Shown here in pieces: positions 57,915 to 61,900 of a stretch of 64,000 bases of DNA. The translations under genes were made by a program, and so were the position numbers. Origin of the DNA: Torreya grandis (taxonomy: Eukaryota; Streptophyta; Pinopsida; Cupressales; Taxaceae); assembly GCA_037957365.1 (NCBI GenBank), contig JARHVA010004254.1, positions 1,074,001 through 1,138,000 on the forward strand, written 5' to 3'. The notes beneath the pieces were generated by a model. It saw nothing but the letters and a program-made list of their open reading frames with translations. It was not told the DNA's origin and searched no databases. Numbering within the stretch: the first letter of the stretch is position 1; every line of letters begins with the position of its first letter.

Positions 57915-58876
57915 ATGGTGCTCCCGCGCTTTTAGAAGTTGTGTCTGTCATTTTAAACCATAAACATGCATAAGGTACCATTAAAGCCTAGAATGCAACA
58001 ATGATGAAGTTAAAATTGGGATCTAAACATGTGCATTTTTTGACCTCTAATTCCAACTTCACAATCATAATTCTTTTCCAACTTGACAGGCATTATTCTT
58101 TTCCGACTTCACAAACATTATTCTTTATTTCACAACATTCTGTAAGAAACCATTACTATTTGTCAATAACCTTGCAACCAAATCAAAAAAATTATGCACA
58201 ACAGTTCTGCAAGATATGATAAGCTGCAATGGAGCTACCAGAGAGCATTGTAACTTACATCTATGTATGAGGCAGCAACTTCAGAATGCTTCTCATTTGT
58301 TCGAGCAATGAATATATCCCAAAATACTGACCACCACTCAAAGAGAAAACCTCCAGGGGCATCTATGGCTAGAAAAAATTCACAATAAAATCCAATGATT
58401 AAGCATTTGAAACCAAACAAACAGTCAGAATCCAGTACCAATTAATGGAAGCTTTGAATTGGTTGGTATGTTAAACTACAATCAACAAAATTGCACAATT
58501 TGAGCTGTTCTAAGCAGTAGCACTAAATTTTGTCGATGTTAAAAAAAACATGAGAATCCACTGGCTCCAAACTAAACTAAGAACTAAATAACTTAACCAC
58601 ATGTAAGACAAAATAGAAATGACAGCAGGACAGACAGCATTCATACCAACTGGTTCAGGGGAAACTTTTCCTTCTGTCTGAAAAGCCTTTGCAGATGCAA
58701 GCAAGCTCCTCTTTACAAGGTAATCATGTATGTAAACATCCAGCCTACGATAATTACAGAGCTCCACCAGTTAGAAGACCAGATGCAATTAAATTTTCAG
58801 TGCTAATTTTCACAACCTAAATTTAACCATAAAAATGTGTTCCTTACATTTTATCAGCCTCCCAATTCTGTGACAT
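11981..58876 (-). CDS. LUG: LEUNIG-type transcriptional co-repressor (Groucho/TLE-like), complete, 18 coding exons
   Basis: Join on the minus strand, 5' to 3': 58876-58848, 58744-58647, 58368-58259, 57944-57492, 57348-57260, 57057-56970, 56867-56759, 56646-56591, 43038-42709, 17469-17287, 16950-16705, 16529-16430, 16177-16068, 15965-15816, 13168-13013, 12888-12772, 12463-12257, 12124-11981. All junctions are GT..AG and the phases agree, giving 2775 nt (924 aa), close to Arabidopsis LUG (about 930 aa). LisH/LUFS lies at residues 1-88, a Gln/His tract at 90-158, a basic RKRK motif near 523, and seven WD40 repeats from about 636 to 924. LUG family members are nuclear co-repressors. They contact SEUSS-type adaptors through LUFS and repress floral, leaf-polarity and other developmental genes; that role is inferred from family membership. 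Introns 8 (13.6 kb) and 9 (25.2 kb) are filled with transposons. A LEUNIG_HOMOLOG paralogue is the alternative name; the gene family is certain. Confidence 0.95.
12257..12463 (-). CDS. LUG: LEUNIG exon 17: WD40 repeats 5-6
   Basis: Encodes residues 809-877: [20 protein letters not shown], then [32 protein letters not shown] and VIGCYQ. The first residue is Arg where LUG has Gly (LQGHA), because the frame forces the acceptor GCAG|AGA. The donor is GTTAGT. Confidence 0.96.
12772..12888 (-). CDS. LUG: LEUNIG exon 16: WD40 repeat 4
   Basis: Encodes residues 770-808: [32 protein letters not shown], ending LHSLQ. The acceptor is TTACAG and the donor GTATGG. Confidence 0.96.
13013..13168 (-). CDS. 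LUG: LEUNIG exon 15: WD40 repeat 3
   Basis: Encodes residues 718-769: [20 protein letters not shown], then [20 protein letters not shown], ending CTRTFK. The acceptor is TTTGCAG and the donor GTTAGC, phase 0 at both ends. Confidence 0.96.
13860..14190. repeat. Tandem duplication within intron 14
   Basis: Two units with a period near 165 bp share 'CAGCAGTG.GGAGCACTTTCTAGGG', 'GCAGTACC.AAATTGGAA.GAAAAA' and 'TTTCAAATATTTTATA.ATTTC'. They start near 13863 and 14030. Confidence 0.7.
14190..15490. other. Rest of intron 14, no gene seen
   Basis: No conserved reading frame, RNA or element boundary was recognised in this part of intron 14. Confidence 0.3.
15500..15880 (-). repeat. LUG: Local duplication containing the 3' half of exon 14
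   Basis: A segment covering the end of exon 14 and the adjoining intron (about 15701-15880) is repeated at about 15500-15678, a period near 200 bp. Shared landmarks are GGGGCATAC, 'ACCACATTCATAGTTAC', 'AGGAGAG', 'AATTCAGATCAA' and 'CCCAAACCCTGACT.TTCTATCAAAA'. The upstream (15701-15880) copy is the functional exon. Confidence 0.85.
15617..15678 (-). pseudogene. Partial, in-frame duplicate of LEUNIG exon 14 (not used)
   Basis: Read on the minus strand, the duplicate still encodes about 21 residues in the exon 14 frame, ending [12 protein letters not shown] where the real exon has [12 protein letters not shown]. It is followed by GTCACT in place of the donor GTCAGT. It has no stop, but it lacks the 5' half of the exon and any acceptor of its own, so it should be spliced out with intron 14. 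Confidence 0.8.
15816..15965 (-). CDS. LUG: LEUNIG exon 14: WD40 repeats 1-2
   Basis: Encodes residues 668-717: [18 protein letters not shown], then [20 protein letters not shown] and TVRVWDANN. The donor is GTCAGT. A degenerate copy of the 3' half of this exon lies about 200 bp further into intron 14 and is annotated separately. Confidence 0.96.
16068..16177 (-). CDS. LUG: LEUNIG exon 13: first WD40 repeat
   Basis: Encodes residues 631-667: [16 protein letters not shown] then [19 protein letters not shown], the first strands of WD repeat 1. The acceptor is TGGCAG and the donor GTATTA. Confidence 0.96.
16430..16529 (-). CDS. LUG: LEUNIG exon 12
   Basis: Encodes residues 598-631: [20 protein letters not shown], matching [20 protein letters not shown]. 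The acceptor is AACAG and the donor GTATGG, leaving one base of the next codon. Confidence 0.96.
16705..16950 (-). CDS. LUG: LEUNIG exon 11: basic motif and Ser/Pro-rich linker
   Basis: Encodes residues 516-597. [14 protein letters not shown] is the probable nuclear-localisation region, and [20 protein letters not shown] with VISM is almost identical to angiosperm LUG. The exon ends ASPSNHL before the donor GTGAGA. Confidence 0.96.
17287..17469 (-). CDS. LUG: LEUNIG exon 10, after the 25.2-kb intron
   Basis: Encodes residues 455-515: [13 protein letters not shown], a second Gln run, then [15 protein letters not shown], matching ITMDGSMSNSFRGNEQ of LUG. The acceptor is TTGCAG and the donor GTATAC, phase 0 at both ends. 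Confidence 0.94.
17470..19190. other. Start of intron 9, no gene seen
   Basis: No conserved coding region on either strand. An open frame on the minus strand near 18046-18276 has no family resemblance that I recognise. Confidence 0.3.
19195..19475 (-). mobile_element. tRNA-derived SINE in intron 9
   Basis: On the minus strand the unit opens with an A-box-like GAGCTCAAGTGATAAA (complement of 19442-19457). It has the B box GGTTCAAATCC (complement of 19401-19411) about 30 nt later, then an unrelated body, and ends in an A-rich CTAAAAAAACTAAAATAAAG near 19203. This head-body-tail order is that of a tRNA-derived SINE. I did not find a clear target duplication. Confidence 0.65.
19598..20086. repeat. 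Duplicated host segment, copy A left part
   Basis: Left part of a segment whose second copy starts near 25717. Shared text includes CATCCAATTCCTA, 'AACTGGACCAAAATCACCAA', 'AACGCTATAATTTGGT' and 'CAATGCATTTTATGGAATTG'. A Ty3/gypsy element interrupts this copy at 20086/20087. Confidence 0.85.
20087..20433 (+). repeat. 5' LTR of the gypsy element
   Basis: 347 bp, TG..CA ends, with a TATA-like ACTATATATAGGAG near 20220. It is directly followed by the PBS TGGTATTAGAGC. Confidence 0.92.
20830..22626 (+). pseudogene. Gypsy gag and protease, broken
   Basis: An N-terminal gag region opens at 20830 ([18 protein letters not shown]). From about 21150 there is gag core sequence ([17 protein letters not shown], then [18 protein letters not shown]) with in-frame stops near 21297 and 21483. 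A zinc-knuckle remnant, CYGCDSK then SKGHGC, is at about 21738-21780. The protease region at 22015-22330 includes [20 protein letters not shown], a form typical of gypsy retropepsins. The frame then enters the first residues of RT ([17 protein letters not shown], about 22540-22590) and ends at a deletion junction. Confidence 0.8.
22578..22692 (+). other. Deletion junction with copied filler DNA
   Basis: CCATTTGTTGCTA occurs on both sides of the junction (22588 and 22679). Between them, 22617-22650 (TCAAGATTAAGGCTACCCAT..., 34 nt) is identical to 24095-24128 in the host DNA just outside the 3' LTR. Short repeats of TACCCATGTC precede it. Confidence 0.85.
22683..23581 (+). pseudogene. Gypsy integrase end and chromodomain, broken
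   Basis: After the deletion the frame resumes with [32 protein letters not shown], and F-W-T-E-L-F up to YHPQSD, the end of the integrase core. Frameshifts and stops follow. At 23315-23581 there is an open stretch with [16 protein letters not shown] and a chromodomain, [20 protein letters not shown]. In this family chromodomains direct integration toward modified chromatin. Confidence 0.85.
23638..23984 (+). repeat. 3' LTR of the gypsy element
   Basis: 347 bp, the same length as the 5' LTR, with scattered substitutions (a few percent by eye; not computed). It is followed by the TAATT target duplication. Confidence 0.92.
23985..25035. repeat. Duplicated host segment, copy A right part, with an internal tandem duplication
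   Basis: Continues copy A after the gypsy insertion and matches 26190-26922 of copy B. A sub-unit of about 345 bp is repeated in tandem (from 24251 and from 24595). Each starts at 'TAAATACATGAGCCATGGCC' and includes 'GAGAGCTTCACTCATC', 'TGCTACCGCATTGACGAAGA' and 'CTTGGAGCACCAAAT'. Copy B has this sub-unit once. Confidence 0.85.
25036..25716. other. Spacer between duplicated segments
   Basis: No gene or element boundary seen. The short stretch CTCCTAA occurs several times in 25150-25260 within a weak local repeat ('AAGGA.GTGCATCTCCTAA'). Confidence 0.3.
25717..26922. repeat. Duplicated host segment, copy B (empty gypsy site)
   Basis: Direct repeat of copy A without the gypsy element. The empty site reads CATGGAAAGCTATTGAATAT at about 26175-26195, where copy A reads GGAAAGTAATT, the element, then TAATTGAATAT. 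A 17-bp piece (AGACTACCCATGCCTTA) is duplicated inside copy B near 26305-26350. Confidence 0.85.
26970..27752 (+). mobile_element. TRIM (terminal-repeat retrotransposon in miniature)
   Basis: Two LTR-like repeats (26970-27295 and 27438-27752) start TGTAG and end CTACA. They share 'CTTTCTTAATAAA', 'ACAGCCAACC.TCACATTTTG', 'GTATTCAAATAG' and 'TAGCTTAGTATCTTTGTACT'. The 142-bp interior starts with TTTTGGTGCCATTG, the position and form of a gypsy-type primer-binding site, and ends AAAAGGGGCGATAA, a polypurine tract. The flanks are ATGAG (26965-26969) and ACGAG (27753-27757), a 5-bp target duplication with one transition. There is no coding capacity, as expected for a TRIM. Confidence 0.85.
27753..30670. 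other. Intron 9, no clear gene; traces of degraded coding on the minus strand
   Basis: A minus-strand frame at 28760-28942 is acidic ([18 protein letters not shown]) and another at 27797-27997 is Lys/Glu-rich and could form a coiled coil. Neither matches a family that I recognise. They may belong with the acidic reading frame at 30.7-32.0 kb as parts of one old element. Confidence 0.3.
30680..31990 (-). pseudogene. Degraded reading frame with an acidic tail, family unknown
   Basis: Reading 31990 down to 30680 on the minus strand, one frame keeps protein-like sequence with several stops. Pieces are [20 protein letters not shown] (about 31770-31710), [14 protein letters not shown] (about 31570-31530), [18 protein letters not shown] (about 31350-31290), then [20 protein letters not shown]. 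It ends with a Glu/Asp-rich tail ([11 protein letters not shown], about 30840-30810). It looks like an old transposon-encoded protein. I cannot name it. Confidence 0.4.
31991..32229. other. Intron 9, no feature seen
   Basis: Short AT-rich stretch between the acidic reading-frame remnant and the inverted duplication. Nothing recognised. Confidence 0.3.
32640..33126 (+). pseudogene. LINE RNase H-like domain, broken
   Basis: The domain opens [20 protein letters not shown], the typical first strand of the plant RVT_3 RNase H-like domain. After a stop and frame change it resumes at 32818 with [28 protein letters not shown] and [20 protein letters not shown], the C-terminal REAN..AD..A motif. The acidic residue after CDGAA and the final ADSLA are visible. 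A segment between 32725 and 32815 is shifted or lost. Confidence 0.85.
33127..34552 (+). other. Long 3' region of the LINE with a 155-codon open frame
   Basis: No recognised domain. An open frame at 33843-34310 ([20 protein letters not shown]...) is Gly-rich at its end ([20 protein letters not shown]). It may be chance, or coding sequence captured by the element. The poly(A)-proximal part has an AATAAAATGG at 34510. Confidence 0.4.
34820..35010. repeat. GTACG/TACGG-rich stretch followed by (TA)n
   Basis: From 34830 to 34925 the sequence is dominated by GGGTACGTGTACGGATACGG, CGAGTACGCGGGTACGTC and similar steps. A TA dinucleotide run (34929-34950) follows. Confidence 0.6.
35475..35549. repeat. 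75-bp hairpin-forming inverted repeat
   Basis: The left arm starts AGTATATAAATAAAATA and the right arm ends TATTTTATTTATATACT. The inner parts AAGTATAAGTTTA and TAAACTTATACTT pair around a 1-nt centre. About 31 of 37 positions pair by eye. Confidence 0.8.
35640..35800. other. GC-rich patch in AT-rich intron
   Basis: About 160 bp rich in CG steps with repeated (G)ACGTCC, GGCGTCC and GCGTCC units (for example GGAGACGTCCCGAG, CGGAGGCGTCCAGG, ACGCGTCCGGG). No coding match on either strand. Confidence 0.5.
36700..37560. other. Intron 9, mostly no recognised feature
   Basis: The part nearest 37560 may be the end of the minus-strand copia remnant. Nothing else is recognised. Confidence 0.3.
37560..39190 (-). 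pseudogene. Ty1/copia gag and protease remnant
   Basis: Read on the minus strand, the PBS-like TGGTATCAGAACCTAACAAT ends at about 39160. A gag start [15 protein letters not shown] is near 38560. After a stop and frame change come K-W-W-D-A-D-G-A and [15 protein letters not shown] (about 38320-38270). A zinc-knuckle remnant [16 protein letters not shown] (37866-37820) has lost its His and third Cys. The protease start [13 protein letters not shown] (about 37715-37675) keeps the D-S-G triad. Integrase, RT and RNase H are absent and many stops are present. Confidence 0.8.
39185..39950 (-). repeat. Probable 5' LTR of the minus-strand copia remnant
   Basis: Lies immediately 5' of the PBS on the minus strand and ends near TTTTTCACTTG. 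The other boundary is not certain; no partner LTR was found, so the element is truncated. Confidence 0.4.
39950..41220. other. Intron 9, no gene seen
   Basis: No conserved reading frame or element end. The 14-nt phrase 'CAATCACATCA.GGAGCTC' is repeated back to back at 40230-40270. Confidence 0.3.
41221..41600. repeat. TA and TATG microsatellites with a 35-bp module
   Basis: A (TA)n run at 41248-41270, then the module TTTTGTATGGTATGTAATGA..TTGTTTGAATG at 41273 and 41377 (a partial one near 41325), separated by TGTATATG and (TG)n runs. Confidence 0.75.
41645..42560. repeat. Long inverted repeat around TATG/ACAT microsatellites
   Basis: The left arm (about 41645-41845) and the complement of the right arm (about 42365-42560) share GGGAGCATAAAT, 'TCTCCTCCATC/CTCCTCCATC', 'TCTGGACCTTTA', 'TTGAGTACCTAAA' and 'CTGCTTTTGTATGATATGTA'. 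The centre (41850-42360) is almost entirely TATG, ACAT, TGTA and TA runs. The arrangement is that of a foldback or MITE-like element, but no target duplication is visible. Confidence 0.75.
42709..43038 (-). CDS. LUG: LEUNIG exon 9, isolated between two giant introns
   Basis: Encodes residues 345-454. It opens [16 protein letters not shown], matching [16 protein letters not shown]. It continues through a Gln-rich stretch and [15 protein letters not shown] to [13 protein letters not shown]. The acceptor is CTCAG and the donor GTAAAT, and both ends are phase 0. The exon sits alone, with 13.6 kb of intron upstream and 25.2 kb downstream. Confidence 0.94.
43039..43500. other. Start of intron 8, no gene seen
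   Basis: Intron 8 begins here on its exon 9 side. Nothing recognised. Confidence 0.3.
43500..43915 (+). repeat. Possible copia-type LTR and primer-binding site
   Basis: A TATA-like TATAAATACCCCTTGAGG at about 43781 is followed 30-40 bp on by TTGTAATCAACTTG. At 43908 a PBS-like TGATATCAAATCC resembles the plant copia form TGGTATCAGAGCC. No second LTR or coding part was recognised. Confidence 0.3.
43916..45150. other. Intron 8, no gene seen
   Basis: No conserved coding sequence. Part of it may be the 5' region of the Penelope-like element that follows. Confidence 0.3.
45230..46440 (+). pseudogene. Penelope-like reverse transcriptase, broken
   Basis: Motifs in order: [29 protein letters not shown]; then [20 protein letters not shown] and [18 protein letters not shown] at 45851-45963, where family members read QTDGVAMGSPLSP. 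The catalytic box is at 45979-45990 and reads FVDN in place of Y-V-D-D, so the second catalytic Asp is lost. TLPFLDV follows near 46095. Stops and frame changes are frequent. The element is dead. Confidence 0.88.
46555..46865 (+). pseudogene. GIY-YIG endonuclease of the Penelope-like element, broken
   Basis: From about 46562 one frame gives [18 protein letters not shown], where the family reads GVY..C..YIG.TG, then a stop at the position of the conserved Arg. It continues [20 protein letters not shown] and [11 protein letters not shown]. After a frameshift, [10 protein letters not shown], another frameshift, and [26 protein letters not shown], the usual end of the domain. The endonuclease would nick the target for priming. 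Confidence 0.85.
46880..49100. other. Intron 8, no gene seen
   Basis: T-rich and A-rich sequence with a 17-nt T run near 47700. No recognised coding region. Confidence 0.3.
49101..49900. other. Probable continuation of the LINE remnant, not resolved
   Basis: Short open frames on both strands without a motif that I can name. The minus strand lies where the C-terminal part of the LINE polyprotein should be. Confidence 0.25.
49900..51250 (-). pseudogene. Non-LTR (LINE) reverse transcriptase remnant
   Basis: On the minus strand the motif order is that of [19 protein letters not shown] and [14 protein letters not shown] lie at about 51130-51010. [12 protein letters not shown] is near 50970. An F-R-K-A-F-D-S-I box with [14 protein letters not shown] follows at about 50880-50815, and [20 protein letters not shown] with Y-I-D-E-L-E at about 50720-50655. 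The catalytic box near 50575 reads LFDD, and [17 protein letters not shown] sequence is near 50440. Many stops and frame changes. No 3' end or target duplication was found. Confidence 0.75.
51590..51980. repeat. Degenerate tandem repeat of about 110-130 bp, three units
   Basis: Each unit contains 'TTTGAG/GAAG..TTCATGC.CATTTGCACAT', then 'CC.AAATC.C.CTCAATTTTCAT', then 'A.TTT.ATAC'. Units begin near 51640, 51750 and 51865. The array ends directly at the adjacent LTR-like repeat. Confidence 0.65.
51982..53545 (+). mobile_element. Small LTR element without pol
   Basis: A 322-bp LTR-like repeat at 53224-53545 follows a strong polypurine tract (GGCGGAGGGGGGGGAAGGAC). Its 3' 230 bp is repeated at 51982-52213, which lacks the first part of the repeat. 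Shared text includes 'GTGTTAAC.GACAAC.GTTGA', 'GAGCACTACCTA', 'AAGTTGTAATTACTCCCATA' and 'TAGTTTTCATATAAA'. The interior of about 1 kb has no protease, RT or integrase, only a Gln-rich coiled-coil-like frame. The type is LARD- or TRIM-like. Confidence 0.75.
52954..53148 (+). pseudogene. Coiled-coil-like open frame in the small LTR element
   Basis: Opens [19 protein letters not shown] after a stop at 52949-52951. The same frame upstream from about 52740 reads [20 protein letters not shown] with repeated Gln and Leu. It ends SSSSPPPP. A long Gln/Leu coiled coil followed by a Ser/Pro tail would suit a gag-like protein, but no family match is claimed. Confidence 0.4.
53546..55165. other. Intron 8, no gene seen
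   Basis: No recognised coding region, RNA or element end. Confidence 0.3.
55166..55412. repeat. 127-bp tandem duplication
   Basis: Two nearly identical units start at 55166 and 55293 with ACTTGGTGAGTACTTGACC. Both include 'CACTCAGTGAGTTTCTTGCC', 'GGCAAGTACTGGCGAGTCTG' and 'TTTGTCTATCAGCCAAAA'. Confidence 0.92.
55425..55560 (-). mobile_element. tRNA-derived SINE in intron 8, copy 1
   Basis: On the minus strand an A-box-like GGGCTGTGTTCCAGCAGTAA is followed by the B box GGTTCAATTC (complement of 55484-55493). A body follows, then A-rich sequence GGAAAAAAATTG near 55430. The head is similar to that of the SINE at 56.2 kb. Confidence 0.65.
56110..56295 (-). mobile_element. tRNA-derived SINE in intron 8, copy 2
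   Basis: On the minus strand: A-box-like TTGGTCTGTGGTCTAGCAGT (complement of 56273-56292), B box GGTTCCAACCC (complement of 56229-56239), then a pyrimidine-rich body CCTCTCCTCCAACCCCCCTC and a tail that becomes A-rich. The head matches the 55.5-kb copy (..CTGTG.TC.AGCAGTAAAT). Confidence 0.7.
56296..56590. other. Intron 8, end next to exon 8
   Basis: No element is recognised. It ends at the exon 8 donor, GTAAGT. Confidence 0.3.
56591..56646 (-). CDS. LUG: LEUNIG exon 8, preceding the 13.6-kb intron
   Basis: A 56-nt exon encoding residues 326-344, [19 protein letters not shown], matching GSNQGSNNLTLKGWPLTG of LUG. The acceptor is GTCAG and the donor GTAAGT. The next exon lies 13,552 bp away. 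Confidence 0.9.
56759..56867 (-). CDS. LUG: LEUNIG exon 7
   Basis: Encodes residues 290-326, beginning [15 protein letters not shown] and containing a Gly/Ala/Leu segment. It corresponds to the DIKSEINPVLTPRTA block of LUG. The acceptor is TGCAG and the donor GTTTAT, with a one-base overhang. This is the least conserved exon, but its phases fit both neighbours. Confidence 0.88.
56970..57057 (-). CDS. LUG: LEUNIG exon 6
   Basis: Encodes residues 260-289: [12 protein letters not shown] followed by a Gln-rich segment ending [14 protein letters not shown] and QQLPG match LUG in order. The acceptor is TACAG and the donor GTGGTT. Confidence 0.92.
57260..57348 (-). CDS. LUG: LEUNIG exon 5
   Basis: Encodes residues 231-260, starting [15 protein letters not shown], which matches RFGDNVGQLLDPSHA of Arabidopsis LUG. 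The acceptor is TTCAG and the donor GTAGTG, and the exon ends two bases into a Gly codon. Confidence 0.92.
57492..57944 (-). CDS. LUG: LEUNIG exon 4: Gln/His-rich tract
   Basis: Encodes residues 80-230. The exon begins [10 protein letters not shown] and continues into a 69-residue run of Gln with scattered His and one Glu (57708-57917), encoded by mixed CAG and CAA. It then has [12 protein letters not shown] and [19 protein letters not shown], matching the RRDGSHL..ANGLV block of LUG. The donor is GTAATG. Tract length probably varies between alleles. The poly-Leu and poly-Ala frames on either strand here are shadows. Confidence 0.94.
58259..58368 (-). CDS. LUG: LEUNIG exon 3: end of LUFS core
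   Basis: Encodes residues 43-79, including [17 protein letters not shown] and [15 protein letters not shown]. This is the most conserved block of the LUFS domain across LUG and LEUNIG_HOMOLOG. The acceptor is TTCTAG and the donor GTAAGT. Confidence 0.96.
58647..58744 (-). CDS. LUG: LEUNIG exon 2: LisH motif
   Basis: Encodes residues 10-43. [13 protein letters not shown] opens the LisH helix and is followed by [10 protein letters not shown], the LUFS signature. The acceptor is CGTAG and the donor GTATGA, and the exon ends one base into an Ala codon. LisH mediates dimerisation and is part of the SEUSS-binding LUFS domain in characterised members. Confidence 0.95.
58848..58876 (-). CDS. LUG: LEUNIG exon 1: start codon and residues 1-10
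   Basis: The exon reads [10 protein letters not shown] with the last codon split (AT|G), followed by the donor GTAAGG. The same short N-terminus (M-S-Q-x-x-W-E-A-D-K-M) is conserved in angiosperm LUG, which fixes the start. The 5'-UTR part of the exon probably begins at 58945, after an acceptor TTTGCAG. Confidence 0.93.
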
Positions 58877-58945
58877 GATTGCAAACTTTAAGCAGTATGG
58901 TTTGAGATTCTAACAAGAAATGGCTAGAATGAAATCTGAGAAATC

Positions 58946-61900
58946 CTGCAAATTCATGAAAAAAACAAAATTAAATTGTTGAATCTTCAACTTCATTTAT
59001 TCAGCTAAAAATTGCATTCTTACACAAAGTTGGGTAATACTAAAAGCTGTTAAAACTTAATATCAACTACAAATGCTTGCCTTAATTAGTGGAAGCCGAA
59101 GTAACCAACAGTGGTCAATATAACTGATGTTTATAGCAAGCAGAATATTTGAACACAAATATTTTTCTTCAATCCAAAAATAAATTGACATAGAATTAAC
59201 ATTTTATGCTCTCAGCTTGCCATTTACAATATTGGCAATCATTTTCTATATCTAGAAAGGTGCTGTGCAGCATAACCTAAAATACAATTACAGTTACAGG
59301 GAATTCAAATGTAATTTAATGAATTTGTGTTTAGGTGAACGAATGTAATTTAAATAGTGTAGAATAACCTGGCTCTGTACCAAGCTCATCTGCCACTAGC
59401 TCTGAAATTAATATGGAAGTTATAAGTGACACTAAGATTACACAGCCGCTGTGCTGAATTTTAAATTAGTTTAGAGTGCTTGATGCATGCATTAACATGA
59501 ATGTTTAGTAGAATCTAGTCTGACATAACCGTCTGTAGTGGAAACTTTTGAGAGTTTAGTCTAATACTTAGACCTAATAGGATCTTATTTAAAACCTAGG
59601 GACATATCACATAGATATACAAAAGATATTGCACTGTGTTACATGCTTAAATCCCCATGTGTAGGAGTGTGATTATAATTATGCTAAAATGATTATAAAG
59701 GGAATGTAAAGAATATCGATAAAAATAAGTATTTATCAAAACAAATAATAATTATATATCAATATATAGTATAAACAGTAATAATAATAATGAAGACAAG
59801 TGACTATTGAGAAACATACCTTTAAAATTTATTTATAGTGAGCATATGAACAACAGAAAGAACACCAGAAAATTTATTTATTTATATAGATTGCATGGAA
59901 TTTTAATGTGGAAAACAGAGCGAAACTGACGTGGAATTAAAGAGTGAATTTAAGATAGATTGACTGAGCAGGTTTTTGTCCCCACCCATAGGATGAACTG
60001 ATCGTGGATAATTGTATATTAATATAACCACTTGCCAAGGTTATAACTTATCACCATCAATGGATCAACATGATCAAAGAAAGAAACTCATCAGTATCCA
60101 ATCTGTAAAATGCAACTAAATTTTTCAGGGACATGCACAGTATATCCACACTCCAAAAAATACATGTAGAATTTTGGTCACTTAGTTCTGAGCAAAAGGT
60201 ATATGGTGATGGGATTGTCTCTGGTGTTTTGCTGATTACAAGTACTTCATTAAAAAAAATTGTAAAAACAGATATGGGGAATTAGCTGTTTCACGGATCC
60301 TAGATGATGGATTGTTTTGTTATTTATGACCTCTTTACCATTTTAATGGAAAAAGCAGAAACTTTCAAACAAAGGCATAGTTCACTTTCATAGGTCAAAT
60401 CAGTTCAATGTAACTTTGTTAAGAGTGTTTACCTAAGAGAACTCAGTACGATGCATGTCTCTATTTCTTTTAAAACTTTCCCTTGTTATAAATACCAAAG
60501 ATAAGTAACCTTTGACAGGCCTTCACCGGTTAAGGTGAATAATCTGAAGCATCGATTTGGGATGGCTCACGACTAAAGGTATTTCAATAAGTTCAAACTA
60601 TAAAATATAGCTGTGACACTAACCCTAGCTCATTATCATTACCGTTATTTAATTGACATGAAGTAGCTACAACAGGCAACCTCATTTGTTTCAGATACCC
60701 AAACTAATCTACAATCCCATGGAGAAGAGCTTCTAAAATTTACCCAGCGGGTGCCGCTGAAAACATTTGGGAGCATTCTGCAGTAAAAGGTCAAATGGTA
60801 GATTAAATTTCAGCTCCATGACCTTTTGTGAATCTTCATGAAGAACTCCCGGTGAATAATTTAAAGAACATTTGTCCAAAAAGAATTAAACCACAAACAA
60901 CTGCCATTTGGCAATTAAAAAAATCATAAAGTATCTAAATCCGGTGCTGCAAATTCTTATGACACAGTCCCATGAAGGGGGCCACTGCTCCAATTATTAT
61001 TGCCCAAAGGATTCCAAGAGATAATTTTAATCCTAATACAATTAGAAATAGAATCTTCCACAGAAATAAAGGGGTCCAATGGGGGGATACCGCTGCAATA
61101 TTTTTGGCATAGGTGACCCCCTGTAAGTTTATAACCTATTTAAAATGGAAAACTGCAAAGAAAAGGATATTTCTTAAACTGCAGAGCATATGATTATTTA
61201 TGAAGGGATTTTGAGCTACTGGCAATAGTGGGGTTCTGGAGATTTGATGTGCCATCTTAAGATGTTTCAGGGAATATATTTTGCCAAATGGCAGGCATAT
61301 ATAGTTTGAAAGCTTTTCTATGTTTTCTCCAAAAAAATTACTGTGAGTTGTTTTTCTAAATTTAAAAAAAATCTGTAGCAGAAAATATAACTTTTGCATG
61401 TGACCATGCTACATGGAAAAGGCACCTTAATTTTCTCAGCAGCACCTGCAGAGTGAATTCCAAACTTCCCTCTCCGTGGGCCCACTAGGTAGGGAAGTTG
61501 CAATTTTTTTGCCCGCGGACTTTGAGTGGATACAGAGAACAGGGGGCTCCAAGTTTCCGTCGCCCGTTTAAGATGTTTGTGCCCAAATGGCATTGTGAGT
61601 TATTTATATTTTTACAGTTTCTTTTCTCCCCGCTTTTCTATAAAGGCCTTCTGGTATTTCCAATCTGCAACTCATAAATAAAATCTACCAGTGCAGGGGA
61701 CCAATCCTTATGCTGAAGATTCCCAATTTCTCTCAGTAGCACCAGTTAGAAAAAACTGGTCCCCCTCCCTCCATGGGACCACTAGGTTAGCAGACCCTCA
61801 AAATTTCCATCTTCACTTTATTAGGTGAAGATTAAATTTTTTGCAGTTTACTATTTGAATGGTTTCATGAGACCACCTGCACAAGGAAAATAGTATCTGC

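Noticed and set aside
57525..57981. Long poly-Leu, poly-Ala and poly-Thr/Ala open frames on both strands
   Set aside because: They are other frames of the CAG/CAA Gln tract of LEUNIG exon 4. The in-frame reading on the minus strand joins perfectly to its neighbours.
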